The notes: a model not told the origin generated them from the letters alone. Counted from the stretch's first letter, positions 35,086 to 43,169 are shown. The stretch: 64,000 bases of DNA from Rhodococcoides corynebacterioides (GCF_019834675.1 NZ_JABUBU010000001.1:186001-250000), one strand, 5' to 3'. Program-made: numbers and translations.

Positions 35086-36794
35086 CCGACCTGCGCCGGG
35101 TGCTCGGCCTGGCCGCCCTGGACCGTCGCCGCATCGCGTGGGCCGTGCTGGCCGGCGTCGCGACGCTCGGCAGCGCACTCGCCCTCTCGGCGCTGTCCGC
35201 GTGGCTGATCCTGCGGGCGTGGCAGATGCCGCCCGTCCTGCACCTGACCGTCGCCGTCGTGGCGGTTCGCGCACTCGGCATCAGCCGGGGCATCTTCCGC
35301 TACCTCGAACGTCTGGCGACCCACGACGTCGCACTCCGCGGCACGGTCGCCCTGCGCGCCGCGCTGTATCGCGCTCTCGCACAGGGGGAGTCGACGGCGG
35401 CGTGGCGGTTCCGGCGCGGCGACCTCGTCGTCCGGACCGGTGAGGACGTCGACGCGATCGGTGACGTCGTCGTGCGCGCGCTCGTGCCCGCGGCGGTGGC
35501 CGCGGTCCTCGCCGTCGCGTCGGTGGGTCTGCTCGCCGCCTTCTCGCCGGCCGCCGCCGCGATCCTCGCCGGGTGTTTCCTGCTCGCGGGTGTCGTGGCG
35601 CCGATTCTCACCGCCCGCGCCCAGACCGACGACGACGCCGACCACGCCCGCGCCCGTGCGGAGGCGGCGGCCTCGACGGTGCTGGCGATCGAGTCCGCCG
35701 CGGAACTGCGCGTCGCCGGTCGGCTGGCCGGCGTGCGGGGACGGGCCGCGGCCGCGCACCGCGACGTCGCGGCCGCGGAGGACCGCGCCGCCCGGTGGTC
35801 CGCCCTCGCCGCCGCGGCGGGACCGCTCGCGACGGGCGTCGCGGTCGTCGGGGCCCTGCTGGTCGGGACGGTCGCGTACGGATCCGGCACGGCCTTCGCC
35901 GGAGGTACGTCACCGACGTCGCTCGCGATCGTCGTCCTCGTGCCCCTGGCCGCCTTCGAGGCCACGTCCGTCCTCCCCGCCGCGGCGGTGGCGGTGGTAC
36001 GCGGGCGTCTCGCGGCACGGCGCATCGCACGGCTGCTCCCCTCGCCCGACGGGGCGGCGCGCGTCCCCGCGTCGGCGACCGACCGGCCCGGTCTCCACCT
36101 CGACGGCCTCGTCGCCGGCTACGACTCCGCCCGCACGACGGCGCCGATCACCACGACGATCGCCCCCGGTGACCGCGTCGCCCTGGTGGGTCGCAGCGGC
36201 GTCGGCAAGACGGCGCTGGCGCTGACGATCGCCGGGCTGCTGCCCCCGATCGCGGGCACCGTGCGGCGGGGGTTCGGCGGCGACGACCCCCGTGCCGGGG
36301 TGACCTTCTTCGCCGAGGACGCCCGGGTGTTCGAGACGACGGTGTTCGAGAACCTGCGGGTGGTGCGGGGTGACCTCACCGAGGCCGAGGCTCTCGCCGC
36401 CCTCGACGCGACGGGACTCGGTGGCTGGGTGCGCGCCCTGCCCGACGGTGTCCACACGATGCTGACGGGCGGCGACCGGTCGGTCTCCGGCGGGCAACGG
36501 CGTCGCCTGCTGCTGGCCCGGGTCGTGGTCTCGCAGGCGCCCGTCGTCGTGGTGGACGAGCCGACCGAACACCTCGACGACGCGAGTTCGGCGCGCCTGC
36601 TCACCGCCCTCCTGGACGCCGACTCCGGACTGCTCGACCCCGCGACCACCGTGCTGGTCATCACCCACCGCCCGGTTCCGGACGGGGTCCGCACGGTCAC
36701 GATCGGCGGTGCCGACGGCGGTTCCGCCGGCGTTGTGGCGGGCCGTGTTCACCTCGAGAAAAAGTCGTTGCCGACCCCGCTCGGTCGGGCGTAG
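35082..36794 (+). CDS. cydC: Thiol/haem exporter ABC half-transporter CydC
   Basis: A 570-residue partner of CydD from ATG 35082. The membrane domain (residues 15-300) is followed by an ATPase with Walker A VGRSGVGKTA, signature SVSGGQRRR and Walker B VVVVDEPTEHLDD. The Walker A ends in KTA, not KST/KTT, a mild deviation. It is the last gene of the cyd operon; a promoter-like pair lies within its final codons. Confidence 0.95.
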   Translation: MTDLRRVLGLAALDRRRIAWAVLAGVATLGSALALSALSAWLILRAWQMPPVLHLTVAVVAVRALGISRGIFRYLERLATHDVALRGTVALRAALYRALAQGESTAAWRFRRGDLVVRTGEDVDAIGDVVVRALVPAAVAAVLAVASVGLLAAFSPAAAAILAGCFLLAGVVAPILTARAQTDDDADHARARAEAAASTVLAIESAAELRVAGRLAGVRGRAAAAHRDVAAAEDRAARWSALAAAAGPLATGVAVVGALLVGTVAYGSGTAFAGGTSPTSLAIVVLVPLAAFEATSVLPAAAVAVVRGRLAARRIARLLPSPDGAARVPASATDRPGLHLDGLVAGYDSARTTAPITTTIAPGDRVALVGRSGVGKTALALTIAGLLPPIAGTVRRGFGGDDPRAGVTFFAEDARVFETTVFENLRVVRGDLTEAEALAALDATGLGGWVRALPDGVHTMLTGGDRSVSGGQRRRLLLARVVVSQAPVVVVDEPTEHLDDASSARLLTALLDADSGLLDPATTVLVITHRPVPDGVRTVTIGGADGGSAGVVAGRVHLEKKSLPTPLGRA

Positions 36795-36797
36795 CGT
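36768..36797 (+). promoter_or_regulatory. Predicted promoter inside the end of cydC
   Basis: TTGCCG (36768-36773), an 18-nt spacer and TAGCGT (36792-36797, overlapping the cydC TAG) would start transcription near 36804, just before the structured stretch at 36.8-37.0 kb. Confidence 0.35.
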
Positions 36798-36803
36798 CGT
36801 CGG

Positions 36804-37018
36804 TACACGAGAGAGGAGGTGGTTCGAAGTTGTATGACTTGTGGACACGTGAGGTGGCTGCCCGCTAGCCGCACCCGCTGACGGTATTCACCGGAATCTC
36901 CGCGCGAGCGGCGGGCGAATACCAGGTAGTCACCCGGCCCCCGAGCCCTCGGTCAGTCCAGACCGAGACCCGGTGCGGCTCTCCTCCCGAGAGCCCACCC
37001 GGTACGGCTCGGGGGCCG
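36804..37018 (+). ncRNA. Candidate structured leader or small RNA with a short ORF
   Basis: No conventional gene fits 36795-37136. On the plus strand there is AGGAGG (36814-36819), then two possible tiny ORFs: TTG 36830-36868, or ATG 36834-36881 encoding MTCGHVRWLPASRTR. After these come perfect inverted repeats: GGTATTC/GAATACC (36883-36889 with 36917-36923), an outer 13-bp stem (36935-36947 with 37006-37018), and inside it hairpins CTCGGTC/GACCGAG (36948-36967) and GGCTCTC/GAGAGCC (36977-36995). The result is a three-way junction with ACCCGG repeated three times. It may be a cis-acting leader of the downstream acidic gene or a stand-alone RNA. No known riboswitch signature was recognised. 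Confidence 0.45.
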
Positions 37019-37136
37019 CTTCCGTTGTGGTGGGGCGTCTTTCGCGGAGATGGACGGCACGAGGCGAGTCTGTGCCGGATCACCGCAGACGGCGCAAACG
37101 CCCACCGACGGTGCGCCGGTGTGCCACGCTCGTGTC

Positions 37137-37460
37137 ATGAGCGGACGCGAGCAGGATCAGGGCAGCGACGGCACCGAGAACGGCACCGACGACGGGAGCA
37201 ACGGCAGCGCCGAGGAGACGGTGGGTCCCGAACTGACGCAGGAGGATCTGGACCGGGCCGGCGAGAAGATGGACGGTCTGAACGAACGCTACGAGACCGG
37301 CGCTCGCGAGACGGTCACGCTCCCGGGGACCAACGGCACCGTCTCGGGGACGGCGTTCGCGGACATGGTCGACGGCGAGTCCGCTCGTGACGAGTCCGCC
37401 GAGGGTGGGGACACCTCACAGGAGGAGGCGGCCGCCGACGAGGAGGGTCAGCCCGCGTAG
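37137..37460 (+). CDS. Small acidic hypothetical protein
   Basis: A 107-residue protein from ATG 37137, the only good start after the structured region. It is rich in Glu, Asp, Gly and Ser and poor in hydrophobics ([20 protein letters not shown] at the start, [14 protein letters not shown] at the end), so largely disordered. A central part, [45 protein letters not shown], may be folded. I do not recognise a family. Its 3' end overlaps the convergent nitrobindin gene by 13 bp. Confidence 0.6.
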   Translation: MSGREQDQGSDGTENGTDDGSNGSAEETVGPELTQEDLDRAGEKMDGLNERYETGARETVTLPGTNGTVSGTAFADMVDGESARDESAEGGDTSQEEAAADEEGQPA

Positions 37461-38089
37461 CGCTCCAGGCGCGCGGACAGTCGGGGAGCGAGGTCGCCGT
37501 CGGGGCCGACCCGCTCCTCGACGTAGGCGAGGTCACCGCCCTCGACGATGCCGTAGAGCCGCTTGGCCCCGCCCACCAGCGCGGCGGACGTGCTGCGAAT
37601 CACGACGTCCGTGGCCAGTTCCCACGACGACTGGTTGCGGGCGTGCCCGTAGTACAGCTCGACGACGCCGGAGGAATGCGTCAGCAGCAGTTCGAGGGTC
37701 TCGGGGTTCTCGGCGCCCGCGGCGTCGCTGCCGCTGATGCGCCAGAAGCCGGACTCGCGCAGATCCGCCGAGGCATAGGCACCGTCGTCACCCAGGCGCC
37801 AGCTGCGGGACTCCCAGATCAGGTACGGACCGCCGTCGTGGCTCACGACGATCTGCTGACCGAACCGGTAGTCGCCCTGCTCGTCGTGGCCCTCGCCCTC
37901 GCCGCGCCACACCCCGACCAGCGGAAGCAGCGCGAGCATCGCCGGCGAGATGTCCTCGCCCAGGCGGAGATTCGCGGTGTCGTCGGGCGCGGGCAGATCC
38001 GGCAGCGACGGGATGTTGCGCGTCGCGGTCTGCTTGGCGCGCTCCTCGGCGCGAGCGACCGCCTCGTCGCCGCTCAGCCGATCACTCAC
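37448..38089 (-). CDS. Nitrobindin-like haem-binding beta-barrel protein (Rv0813c type)
   Basis: A 213-residue protein from GTG 38089. The fatty-acid-binding-like barrel begins with [14 protein letters not shown] (the GxWxGxG motif), and the [19 protein letters not shown] strand pair closes it. The family, formerly DUF1794, binds b-type haem and reacts with peroxynitrite or nitric oxide; the ortholog is Rv0813c. An N-terminal helix rich in Ala/Glu precedes the barrel. Its GTG overlaps the stop of the 32-residue membrane peptide, so the two are coupled. Confidence 0.85.
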   Translation of the reverse strand: MSDRLSGDEAVARAEERAKQTATRNIPSLPDLPAPDDTANLRLGEDISPAMLALLPLVGVWRGEGEGHDEQGDYRFGQQIVVSHDGGPYLIWESRSWRLGDDGAYASADLRESGFWRISGSDAAGAENPETLELLLTHSSGVVELYYGHARNQSSWELATDVVIRSTSAALVGGAKRLYGIVEGGDLAYVEERVGPDGDLAPRLSARLERYAG

Positions 38090-38184
38090 GACTCGTCGGT
38101 GACCAAGCGGTAGACGACGTAGAGCGAGAACCAGGCGATGAGGATCGACGCCAGTACCAGGAGTACCTCGAAGAAGATGACCAC
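38086..38184 (-). CDS. Conserved 32-residue single-span membrane peptide
   Basis: GTG 38184 to TGA 38086 encodes [18 protein letters not shown] then [14 protein letters not shown]: one hydrophobic helix with a charged tail (YRLVTDES). The stop overlaps the nitrobindin GTG (GTGA). A -10 TACACT lies 6 nt before the GTG, so this would be a leaderless operon head. Too short for normal gene finders, it has coding signs: a membrane helix uninterrupted by stops, translational coupling and a promoter at the right place. The role is unknown; it may anchor or regulate the nitrobindin. Confidence 0.65.
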   Translation of the reverse strand: MVIFFEVLLVLASILIAWFSLYVVYRLVTDES

Positions 38185-38190
38185 GTCACC

Positions 38191-38219
38191 AGTGTAGACG
38201 CCGCCGAACCGGGGTCGAG
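38191..38219 (-). promoter_or_regulatory. Promoter of the membrane peptide/nitrobindin operon (leaderless)
   Basis: On the minus strand a CTCGAC/TCGACC -35-like element at 38213-38219 and the -10 TACACT (38196-38191) precede GTG 38184 by 6 nt, so the transcript should start at the initiation codon. Confidence 0.45.
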
Positions 38220-38402
38220 CACAGGTCGGGCGTGCGGCAGGACCGGGGCGCGGAGTCGACGCCGCGCCGAGTCAATACTGCGCGGGGCAACACTGTGTGA
38301 TCTGACAAATCGGCTCGGGTCCGTCGTCCGGACAACTCTCATAGGGTTTTCACCGCTCGGGCAGCACGCCCGCGGCGAGGCCCCGGAAGGACGATCGGAT
38401 CG

Positions 38403-39878
38403 ATGCGCGTGACGAGGACGCAGTGGACGGCGCGAGTACGACGAACGGTGGTCGTCGCCTCGACACTGCTCCTGACGGTGGGCGGCCCGACGGCGCTCGC
38501 GGCTCCCGTGACCCCGTCCGATCCGCTGGGCCTCGGGGACGATCCGGTGGAGTCGGTCCTCGACGTCTTCGGGGCGGGGACCGAGGTCGACGTCGATCCG
38601 AACAATTACGCCCTCGACTGCCCCGACGTGCTCATCGTCGCCGTCACGGGGGCCACCGACTCCGAGACCACCCGCAACCCGCTGGACGAGGTGGACCGCC
38701 TGCCGTGGTCGAACTGGACCGGCAACGTGACGGTGCCCGTGGGCGAGGCCGAAGCCGATCACCCGGGCCGCGTGGGCTGGGTCTACGTCCCGTACGCCTC
38801 GACGTACGGCGTCGACGCCACCGCGATCGTGCCCACCTACCAGGAGTCGGTGCGGGAGGCCCTGGCCGGAACCAACCGCTTCCTGGAGGAGAACAAGGCG
38901 AAGTGCGGGTCCGGCACCAAGTTCGTCCTGCTGGGCTACAGCGTGGGCGCGGAGGTGATGGAGCGGCTCGCCGTCGACATCGGCTCCCGCCCGTCGACCG
39001 CCACCGTGACCAGCGACGACATCGCCGGAGTGGCCCTGGTCGGGGACCCGTACCGCCCGGCCGGAACGCCCTCCCTGGGCCGGCCGGGCCCGTCGGGCGG
39101 CGGGTTCATGTCCTCCGAGCCCAAGGACTACGGCACGCTCACGCCCAAGATGCAGTGGTTCTGTCGACCGGGCGACATCGCGTGCGACGCGCCGCTGCGG
39201 CTCGGCATCCTGCCCCTGGCGATGAACGTCTTCGGGCAGATGCACTTCACCTTCGCGGCGCCCGGTCTGCTGGTGACCGACTTCGCGGCCGCGGCGGCCG
39301 ACCTCGCCGCCCGCACCATCGCCCACGTCTTCACCGACCCGGACTTCGCGACGTCGGACGAGTCGGTCCTCGACGTCATGCTCCGGGTGTCGGACCGGAC
39401 CGAGGACACCAGCCCGACGCCGCCGCTGCCGTCGCCGCAGGAGGTGTCCGACGCCGTGCAGTGGGCGCTGGGGCCGGGCCGCCCGGTGGTGGAGGCAAAG
39501 CTGGCGGCCGAGGCCGAGGGATTCGCCGAGGACAACGCGGACATCTCGCAGCTGTGGGAGAAGCCGTACCTCGAACTCGGCTTCCTCCAGCACCTCTACT
39601 ACTGGGACAATTTTCCCGACAACGGCCGCGACTGGGAGAGCGAGCGCATCGTCGGGTGGATCTCGGACCTCGCCCGCGAGCAGAGCGAGGCTCCGCCCGC
39701 ACCGGCCCCGGCGGAGCCGACCCCGCCGACGGCGCCCGAGCCCCCGGCCGCGCCGCGGGTGATTCCGCCCGTCAACCCGGGCTACCTCGCGCCGCCGTCG
39801 CCGGAGCAGGAGTCGATCCCGACGACGTTCGACGAGATCCTGAAATCGCTCGGCATCCCGGCGGAGCCGGGTAAATAG
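38403..39878 (+). CDS. Secreted cutinase-like serine hydrolase
   Basis: A 491-residue exported protein. The signal peptide ends at about residue 34 (TALAAP). The cutinase-like alpha/beta-hydrolase core has the nucleophile elbow GYSVGAE (GYSQGA in classic cutinases) and LVGDPYRPAGTPS, plus a predicted disulfide pair of cysteines around the core (LDCPDVL and NKAKCGSG). A long C-terminal extension ends in a proline-rich linker. In mycolic-acid bacteria such cutinase-like or Culp enzymes hydrolyse envelope lipids or esters. The last 22 nt, including the stop, are repeated just downstream. Confidence 0.8.
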   Translation: MRVTRTQWTARVRRTVVVASTLLLTVGGPTALAAPVTPSDPLGLGDDPVESVLDVFGAGTEVDVDPNNYALDCPDVLIVAVTGATDSETTRNPLDEVDRLPWSNWTGNVTVPVGEAEADHPGRVGWVYVPYASTYGVDATAIVPTYQESVREALAGTNRFLEENKAKCGSGTKFVLLGYSVGAEVMERLAVDIGSRPSTATVTSDDIAGVALVGDPYRPAGTPSLGRPGPSGGGFMSSEPKDYGTLTPKMQWFCRPGDIACDAPLRLGILPLAMNVFGQMHFTFAAPGLLVTDFAAAAADLAARTIAHVFTDPDFATSDESVLDVMLRVSDRTEDTSPTPPLPSPQEVSDAVQWALGPGRPVVEAKLAAEAEGFAEDNADISQLWEKPYLELGFLQHLYYWDNFPDNGRDWESERIVGWISDLAREQSEAPPAPAPAEPTPPTAPEPPAAPRVIPPVNPGYLAPPSPEQESIPTTFDEILKSLGIPAEPGK

Positions 39879-39907
39879 ACGCGAGCCCGGCGGAGCCGGG
39901 TAAATAG
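39857..39907. repeat. 22-nt duplication of the cutinase 3' end, including the stop codon
   Basis: CCCGGCGGAGCCGGGTAAAT followed by AG occurs at 39857-39878 and again at 39886-39907, separated by 7 nt (period 29). Each copy holds the hairpin CCCGGC-GGA-GCCGGG. The first copy carries the true stop codon. Confidence 0.9.
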
Positions 39908-39911
39908 CCAA

Positions 39912-39942
39912 CAGCCCCGCCCCGATCGTCGGGGCGGGGCTG
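39912..39942. terminator. 14-bp bidirectional hairpin terminator
   Basis: Perfect 14-bp arms (39912-39925 and 39929-39942) with a TCG loop lie between the convergent cutinase-like and sseC genes. Confidence 0.85.
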
Positions 39943-39955
39943 CTGTGTGGTGCGG

Positions 39956-40264
39956 CTACTTCTCGACGAGCACGTCGGCGCTGTGCACGCCGGCCGACTC
40001 GGGGGCGACGGTGGCGGTGCCGTTGCCGGTCGAGGACAGGGCGCGCAGGGTCCACGTGCCGGGGGCGGCGAAGAAGCGGAAGTCGCCGGTTCCGGACGCC
40101 ACGACCTCGGCGGTGAACTCACCGGTGGAGTCGAGCAGGCGGACGTAGGCGCCGCCGACGGGTTGCTGGTCGGTGGCCGAGAGGACGCGACCGACGATCA
40201 CGGTCTCCTTCTCGACGTCGACGCCGGCGGGCAGGGTCTGTCCCTGGACGGGTGCTCCGCACAT
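39956..40264 (-). CDS. sseC: DUF1416 protein SseC (sulfur metabolism)
   Basis: A 102-residue protein from ATG 40264, 2 bp after the sulfurtransferase stop. MCGAPVQGQTLPAG starts with the cysteine motif conserved in SseC; the rest is a beta-rich carboxypeptidase-regulatory-like fold (VIVGRVLSATDQQPVGGAYVRLLD, FRFFAAPGTWTLRAL). SseC is always next to the thiosulfate sulfurtransferase CysA2 in actinobacteria (Rv0814c). Its molecular role is not established. Confidence 0.9.
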   Translation of the reverse strand: MCGAPVQGQTLPAGVDVEKETVIVGRVLSATDQQPVGGAYVRLLDSTGEFTAEVVASGTGDFRFFAAPGTWTLRALSSTGNGTATVAPESAGVHSADVLVEK

Positions 40265-40266
40265 GA

Positions 40267-41103
40267 TCAGCGAACCTCCAGCTCGATGGGTGCTCCGACG
40301 AGGGAGCCGTACTCGACCCAGCTGCCGTCGTAGTTCTTCACGTCCGACTTGCCGAGCAGTTCCTTCAGCACGAACCAGGTGTGGCTGGACCGCTCGCCGA
40401 TGCGGCAGTAGGCGATCGTCGCCTTCTCGTCGTCGTAGCCCTTCTCCTTGTACAGGGCCTCGAGGGCGTCGTCGTCCTTGAAGGTGCCGTCCTCGTTGGC
40501 GGTGGTGCTCCACGGGATGTTGATGGCCGTGGGGACGTGGCCGCGCTGCTGCGCCTGCTCCTGCGGGAGGTGGGCGGGCGCGAGGATCTTGCCGGAGAAC
40601 TCGTCGGGCGAGCGCACGTCGACGAGGTTCTTGGTGCCGATGGCGTCGATGACCTCGTCGCGGAACGCGCGGATCGACAGGTCCGGGGTCTGCGCCTGGT
40701 AGTGGGTGCGCTCGCGCTCCACGGTGTCCTTGGACAGCGGGCGTCCGTCGAGCTCCCACTTCTTGCGTCCACCGTCGATGAGCTTGACGTCCTGGTGGCC
40801 GTAGAGCTTGAAGTACCAGTACGCGTAGGCGGCGAACCAGTTGTTGTTGCCGCCGTAGAGGATCACGGTGTCGTCGTTCGCGATGCCGCGCGCGGACAGC
40901 AGGTCCGAGAACTGCTCCTGGTTCAGGAAGTCGCGGCGGACGGGGTCCTGCAGGTCCTTCTTCCAGTCGAGGCGGACGGCACCCTCGAGGTGGCCGCCGT
41001 CGTAGGCGGTGGTGTCCTCGTCGACCTCGACGAACACGGTCTTCGGAGCGTTCAGGTTCTGCTCGGCCCAATCGGCAGAGACCAGGACGTCGGAGCGGGC
41101 CAT
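40267..41103 (-). CDS. cysA2: Thiosulfate sulfurtransferase (rhodanese) CysA2 type
   Basis: A 278-residue tandem rhodanese starting at ATG 41103. The catalytic cysteine is C233 in AYCRIGERSSHTWFVL; the CRxGxR loop favours thiosulfate. The N-terminal rhodanese domain lacks a catalytic Cys, as usual. It moves sulfane sulfur to cyanide or thiol acceptors, and in mycobacteria CysA2 and SseC serve sulfur assimilation. It lies between the DUF4395 gene and sseC on one minus-strand transcript. Confidence 0.93.
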   Translation of the reverse strand: MARSDVLVSADWAEQNLNAPKTVFVEVDEDTTAYDGGHLEGAVRLDWKKDLQDPVRRDFLNQEQFSDLLSARGIANDDTVILYGGNNNWFAAYAYWYFKLYGHQDVKLIDGGRKKWELDGRPLSKDTVERERTHYQAQTPDLSIRAFRDEVIDAIGTKNLVDVRSPDEFSGKILAPAHLPQEQAQQRGHVPTAINIPWSTTANEDGTFKDDDALEALYKEKGYDDEKATIAYCRIGERSSHTWFVLKELLGKSDVKNYDGSWVEYGSLVGAPIELEVR

Positions 41104-41155
41104 GGGTTTCCTTTCGGTGGTGCTGTCGGTGCTCGGTAGGTGGAGCGGGGTCGGA

Positions 41156-41644
41156 TCAGGACGGGACGGCGGTGGTGCGGGCCGGCAGCAGCCGGCTCGC
41201 GAGCGGGTAGAGCCGGCACCCCAGGCAGAGGCCGAAGGCGGCGTTGAGGATGGCCGCGATCAGCGCGAACGCGGTGGCGACGTACCCGAGGGCCGGGAGC
41301 GCGGCGGCGAACCCGACGGTCCCGACGACGGCGAAGACGAACCCCACCGCCTGCGCGAACCGCAGCGGCGGAACGGGCTCGGTCTCGGTCACCGGGCCGA
41401 GGCGCGGGGCGACCAGCGACCGATGCACGACGCGGTACGGATGGCCGGCGGGGCCGCGCACGGCGCCGATCGCGAAGACGACGGTCTGGACACCGAGGAC
41501 GACGGCCGCGGCGGCGACGCTCACTCCGGCCAGGAGGAGGACGACGGCCAGGACGACGGTGGTGACCCAGGCGACGGTGCGGGGACCGCGCACGTCGACC
41601 CGGGGGACGGTGCGGGGGGACGAATCGGTGTGGACACGGGACAC
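41156..41644 (-). CDS. DUF4395 membrane protein
   Basis: A 162-residue protein from GTG 41644 with AGGAG 5 nt upstream. Four membrane helices and a cysteine motif GLCLGCRLYPL near the C-terminus are typical of DUF4395, often found with thioredoxin or sulfurtransferase genes. It may hold a redox disulfide in the membrane or move a sulfur species. It is the first structural gene after the polycysteine leader peptide and precedes cysA2 by 52 bp. Confidence 0.85.
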   Translation of the reverse strand: MSRVHTDSSPRTVPRVDVRGPRTVAWVTTVVLAVVLLLAGVSVAAAAVVLGVQTVVFAIGAVRGPAGHPYRVVHRSLVAPRLGPVTETEPVPPLRFAQAVGFVFAVVGTVGFAAALPALGYVATAFALIAAILNAAFGLCLGCRLYPLASRLLPARTTAVPS

Positions 41645-41801
41645 GGATGCTCCTGCGGGGTGGGCTGCGAACCGGGGAGGGACACGGCCGGACGCGGCGG
41701 TGTCGGGAGGTGGCTCGTCCTCGGGGCACCGACGCGGTCGCGGGAGGGGCCCGATCGGGGCGCGTCGCACGCGAGTGCGGTCGGCGGGGAGAGCCGGTGA
41801 T

Positions 41802-41888
41802 TCAGCGGCAGCGGCAGCAACAGCCGCCGAGGCGGCACAGATCCACTGTGCGGCGTCGGGTGAGCAGAAGCTCGCGGCTGGCGATCAC
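41802..41888 (-). CDS. Polycysteine leader peptide (cysteine-responsive attenuator)
   Basis: GTG 41888 (or ATG 41897) to TGA 41802 encodes a peptide ending TRRRTVDLCRLGGCCCRCR, with five Cys in the last 11 residues. The VDLCRLGG core is typical of the short leader peptides before actinobacterial sulfur operons. In mycobacteria such leaderless polycysteine ORFs sense cysteinyl-tRNA supply and control the downstream operon by ribosome stalling. Here the -10 TACGAT (41901-41896) lies 7 nt before GTG 41888, so that start gives a leaderless mRNA. The operon DUF4395-cysA2-sseC follows after a 157-bp leader. Confidence 0.85.
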   Translation of the reverse strand: MIASRELLLTRRRTVDLCRLGGCCCRCR

Positions 41889-41895
41889 GGCGCCC

Positions 41896-41901
41896 ATCGT
41901 A
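41896..41901 (-). promoter_or_regulatory. -10 element of the polycysteine leader
   Basis: TACGAT (minus strand) fits TANNNT and stands 7 nt before GTG 41888. It overlaps the alternative ATG at 41897, which argues against that start. No good -35. Confidence 0.5.
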
Positions 41902-41946
41902 CCCGGGTCCCCGCACTTCCGGCAGGCGGGTGGTTCCCGACGGTCG

Positions 41947-42393
41947 TCAGCCGGCGTCGGGCCTCGACGCGGCCGTGACCGCGGCGCGTAGGTCCGCCGA
42001 CGACGGCACGCCCGACGCACGGAAGCGCTCACGCAGGTCGCCGTCGAGCACGACGGTGGTGGGGAGGGACATGACGCGGAAGTCGCGGGCCAGTGCGGGG
42101 TCGGCCTCCATGTCGACCTCGACGTCGAGCACACGGTGCCCCTCGCCCGTCAGGATGTCGACGGCGGCGGCGACCACGCGTCGGACCGCACTGCAGGGCC
42201 CGCACCACTCGGCGGAGAAATGCAGCACCGTCACCGACCCCTCGGCGGCGCCGGCCGCGATCAGGGCCCGTCGACGTCCGGCGTCGGGTCCGGTACCGCC
42301 GGCCGCGCGGACCGCCCCGTCGCGGCGTCGGACCACGACGCCGATCAGCACCGCGACCACGACGACGGCGAGGAGAATTGCGATGCCGATCAC
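41947..42393 (-). CDS. Membrane-anchored thioredoxin-like protein (Rv0816c/ThiX type)
   Basis: A 148-residue protein from GTG 42393, overlapping the lmeA stop. One N-terminal membrane helix (IAILLAVVVVAVLIGVVV) is followed by a thioredoxin domain with active-site WCGPC at C64/C67 and the cis-proline in MSLPTTVVLDG. It should reduce disulfides at the membrane. It is downstream of lmeA on the same transcript, and upstream of the polycysteine leader, as in mycobacteria. Confidence 0.9.
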   Translation of the reverse strand: MIGIAILLAVVVVAVLIGVVVRRRDGAVRAAGGTGPDAGRRRALIAAGAAEGSVTVLHFSAEWCGPCSAVRRVVAAAVDILTGEGHRVLDVEVDMEADPALARDFRVMSLPTTVVLDGDLRERFRASGVPSSADLRAAVTAASRPDAG

Positions 42394-43169
42394 GAGGTCC
42401 GGATCTCGCTGAGATCGATCGTGACGTTCTCGGCCTCGCCCTCGATGACGATCTGCCCGCCCTCGGCGGTCACCTCGGTGGGACGCAGGCCGAACGGCAG
42501 CTGCTGCTCGTCGATGGTGCGGGTGAACAGGCCGAGCACCGCCGGCTTCAGGAAGTCGGGGATGGTGTAGTCCGCCTCACCTTCGGGCCCGAAGTAGAGG
42601 TCCGTCGCGACGATCGACACCCCGCCGCCGTCGAGACGCAGTTCGGCGGTCACGCTCACCGCGGTGTCGATCGGCCCGACCGGCACGGTGCCGGACAGCA
42701 CCACCGCACCCGCCGTGGTCTCGCCGGACCCGCCGGAACCACCGGTGCCGTCGGATCGGTCCGCCGGCGGTGCGGACACCTGCAGGTCGGGAATGTTCAG
42801 GAACCGGCCGAGGTCGGTGGCCTCGATGCGCACGCGGGCGTCGAGGTCCCCCACGGGGACGGTGCGGACGCCGCCGTCGACCAGGTCGGACGGGGGAATG
42901 CGCACGTCACGCAGGGTGGCCTCGACGGTGGTCTTCTCGACGTAGGGCGTCGGCACCTCGCGGGCACGGATTTCCACGCGGGAGTACCGGCCGTCGGCGA
43001 ACTGCGTCAGGAACGGGAACCCGTGGACGGTCACGTCGGGGTCCGACACCAGGTCGCCGCCGTCGCGCAGAGCGCGGGAGACGCGGTACTCGGCGTACGC
43101 CGCTGCCCCGAAGTCGACGGCCAGCAGGACGGCCACCAGGGCGACCAGCCCGACGATCAGTTTGCGCAC
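42390..43169 (-). CDS. lmeA: LmeA family phospholipid-binding envelope protein (DUF2993)
   Basis: A 259-residue protein from GTG 43169 with GGGAGGTGGAA upstream. A signal anchor ([27 protein letters not shown]) precedes a DUF2993 lipid-binding domain ([24 protein letters not shown], then [20 protein letters not shown]). The mycobacterial ortholog Rv0817c/MSMEG_5785 is LmeA, needed for mannan elongation in lipomannan. It lies divergent from glnR and overlaps the thioredoxin gene (GTGA). Confidence 0.85.
   Translation of the reverse strand: MRKLIVGLVALVAVLLAVDFGAAAYAEYRVSRALRDGGDLVSDPDVTVHGFPFLTQFADGRYSRVEIRAREVPTPYVEKTTVEATLRDVRIPPSDLVDGGVRTVPVGDLDARVRIEATDLGRFLNIPDLQVSAPPADRSDGTGGSGGSGETTAGAVVLSGTVPVGPIDTAVSVTAELRLDGGGVSIVATDLYFGPEGEADYTIPDFLKPAVLGLFTRTIDEQQLPFGLRPTEVTAEGGQIVIEGEAENVTIDLSEIRTS

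Noticed and set aside
33456..36794. Possible 1112-residue fused CydD-CydC protein
   Set aside because: Only its last half, from ATG 35082, reads as CydC; the first half is an out-of-frame R-rich translation of cydD. The two genes are separate with an ATGA overlap.
41897..41897. ATG 41897 as the start of the polycysteine leader
   Set aside because: That ATG overlaps the predicted -10 TACGAT, so it would precede the transcript start; GTG 41888 fits better.
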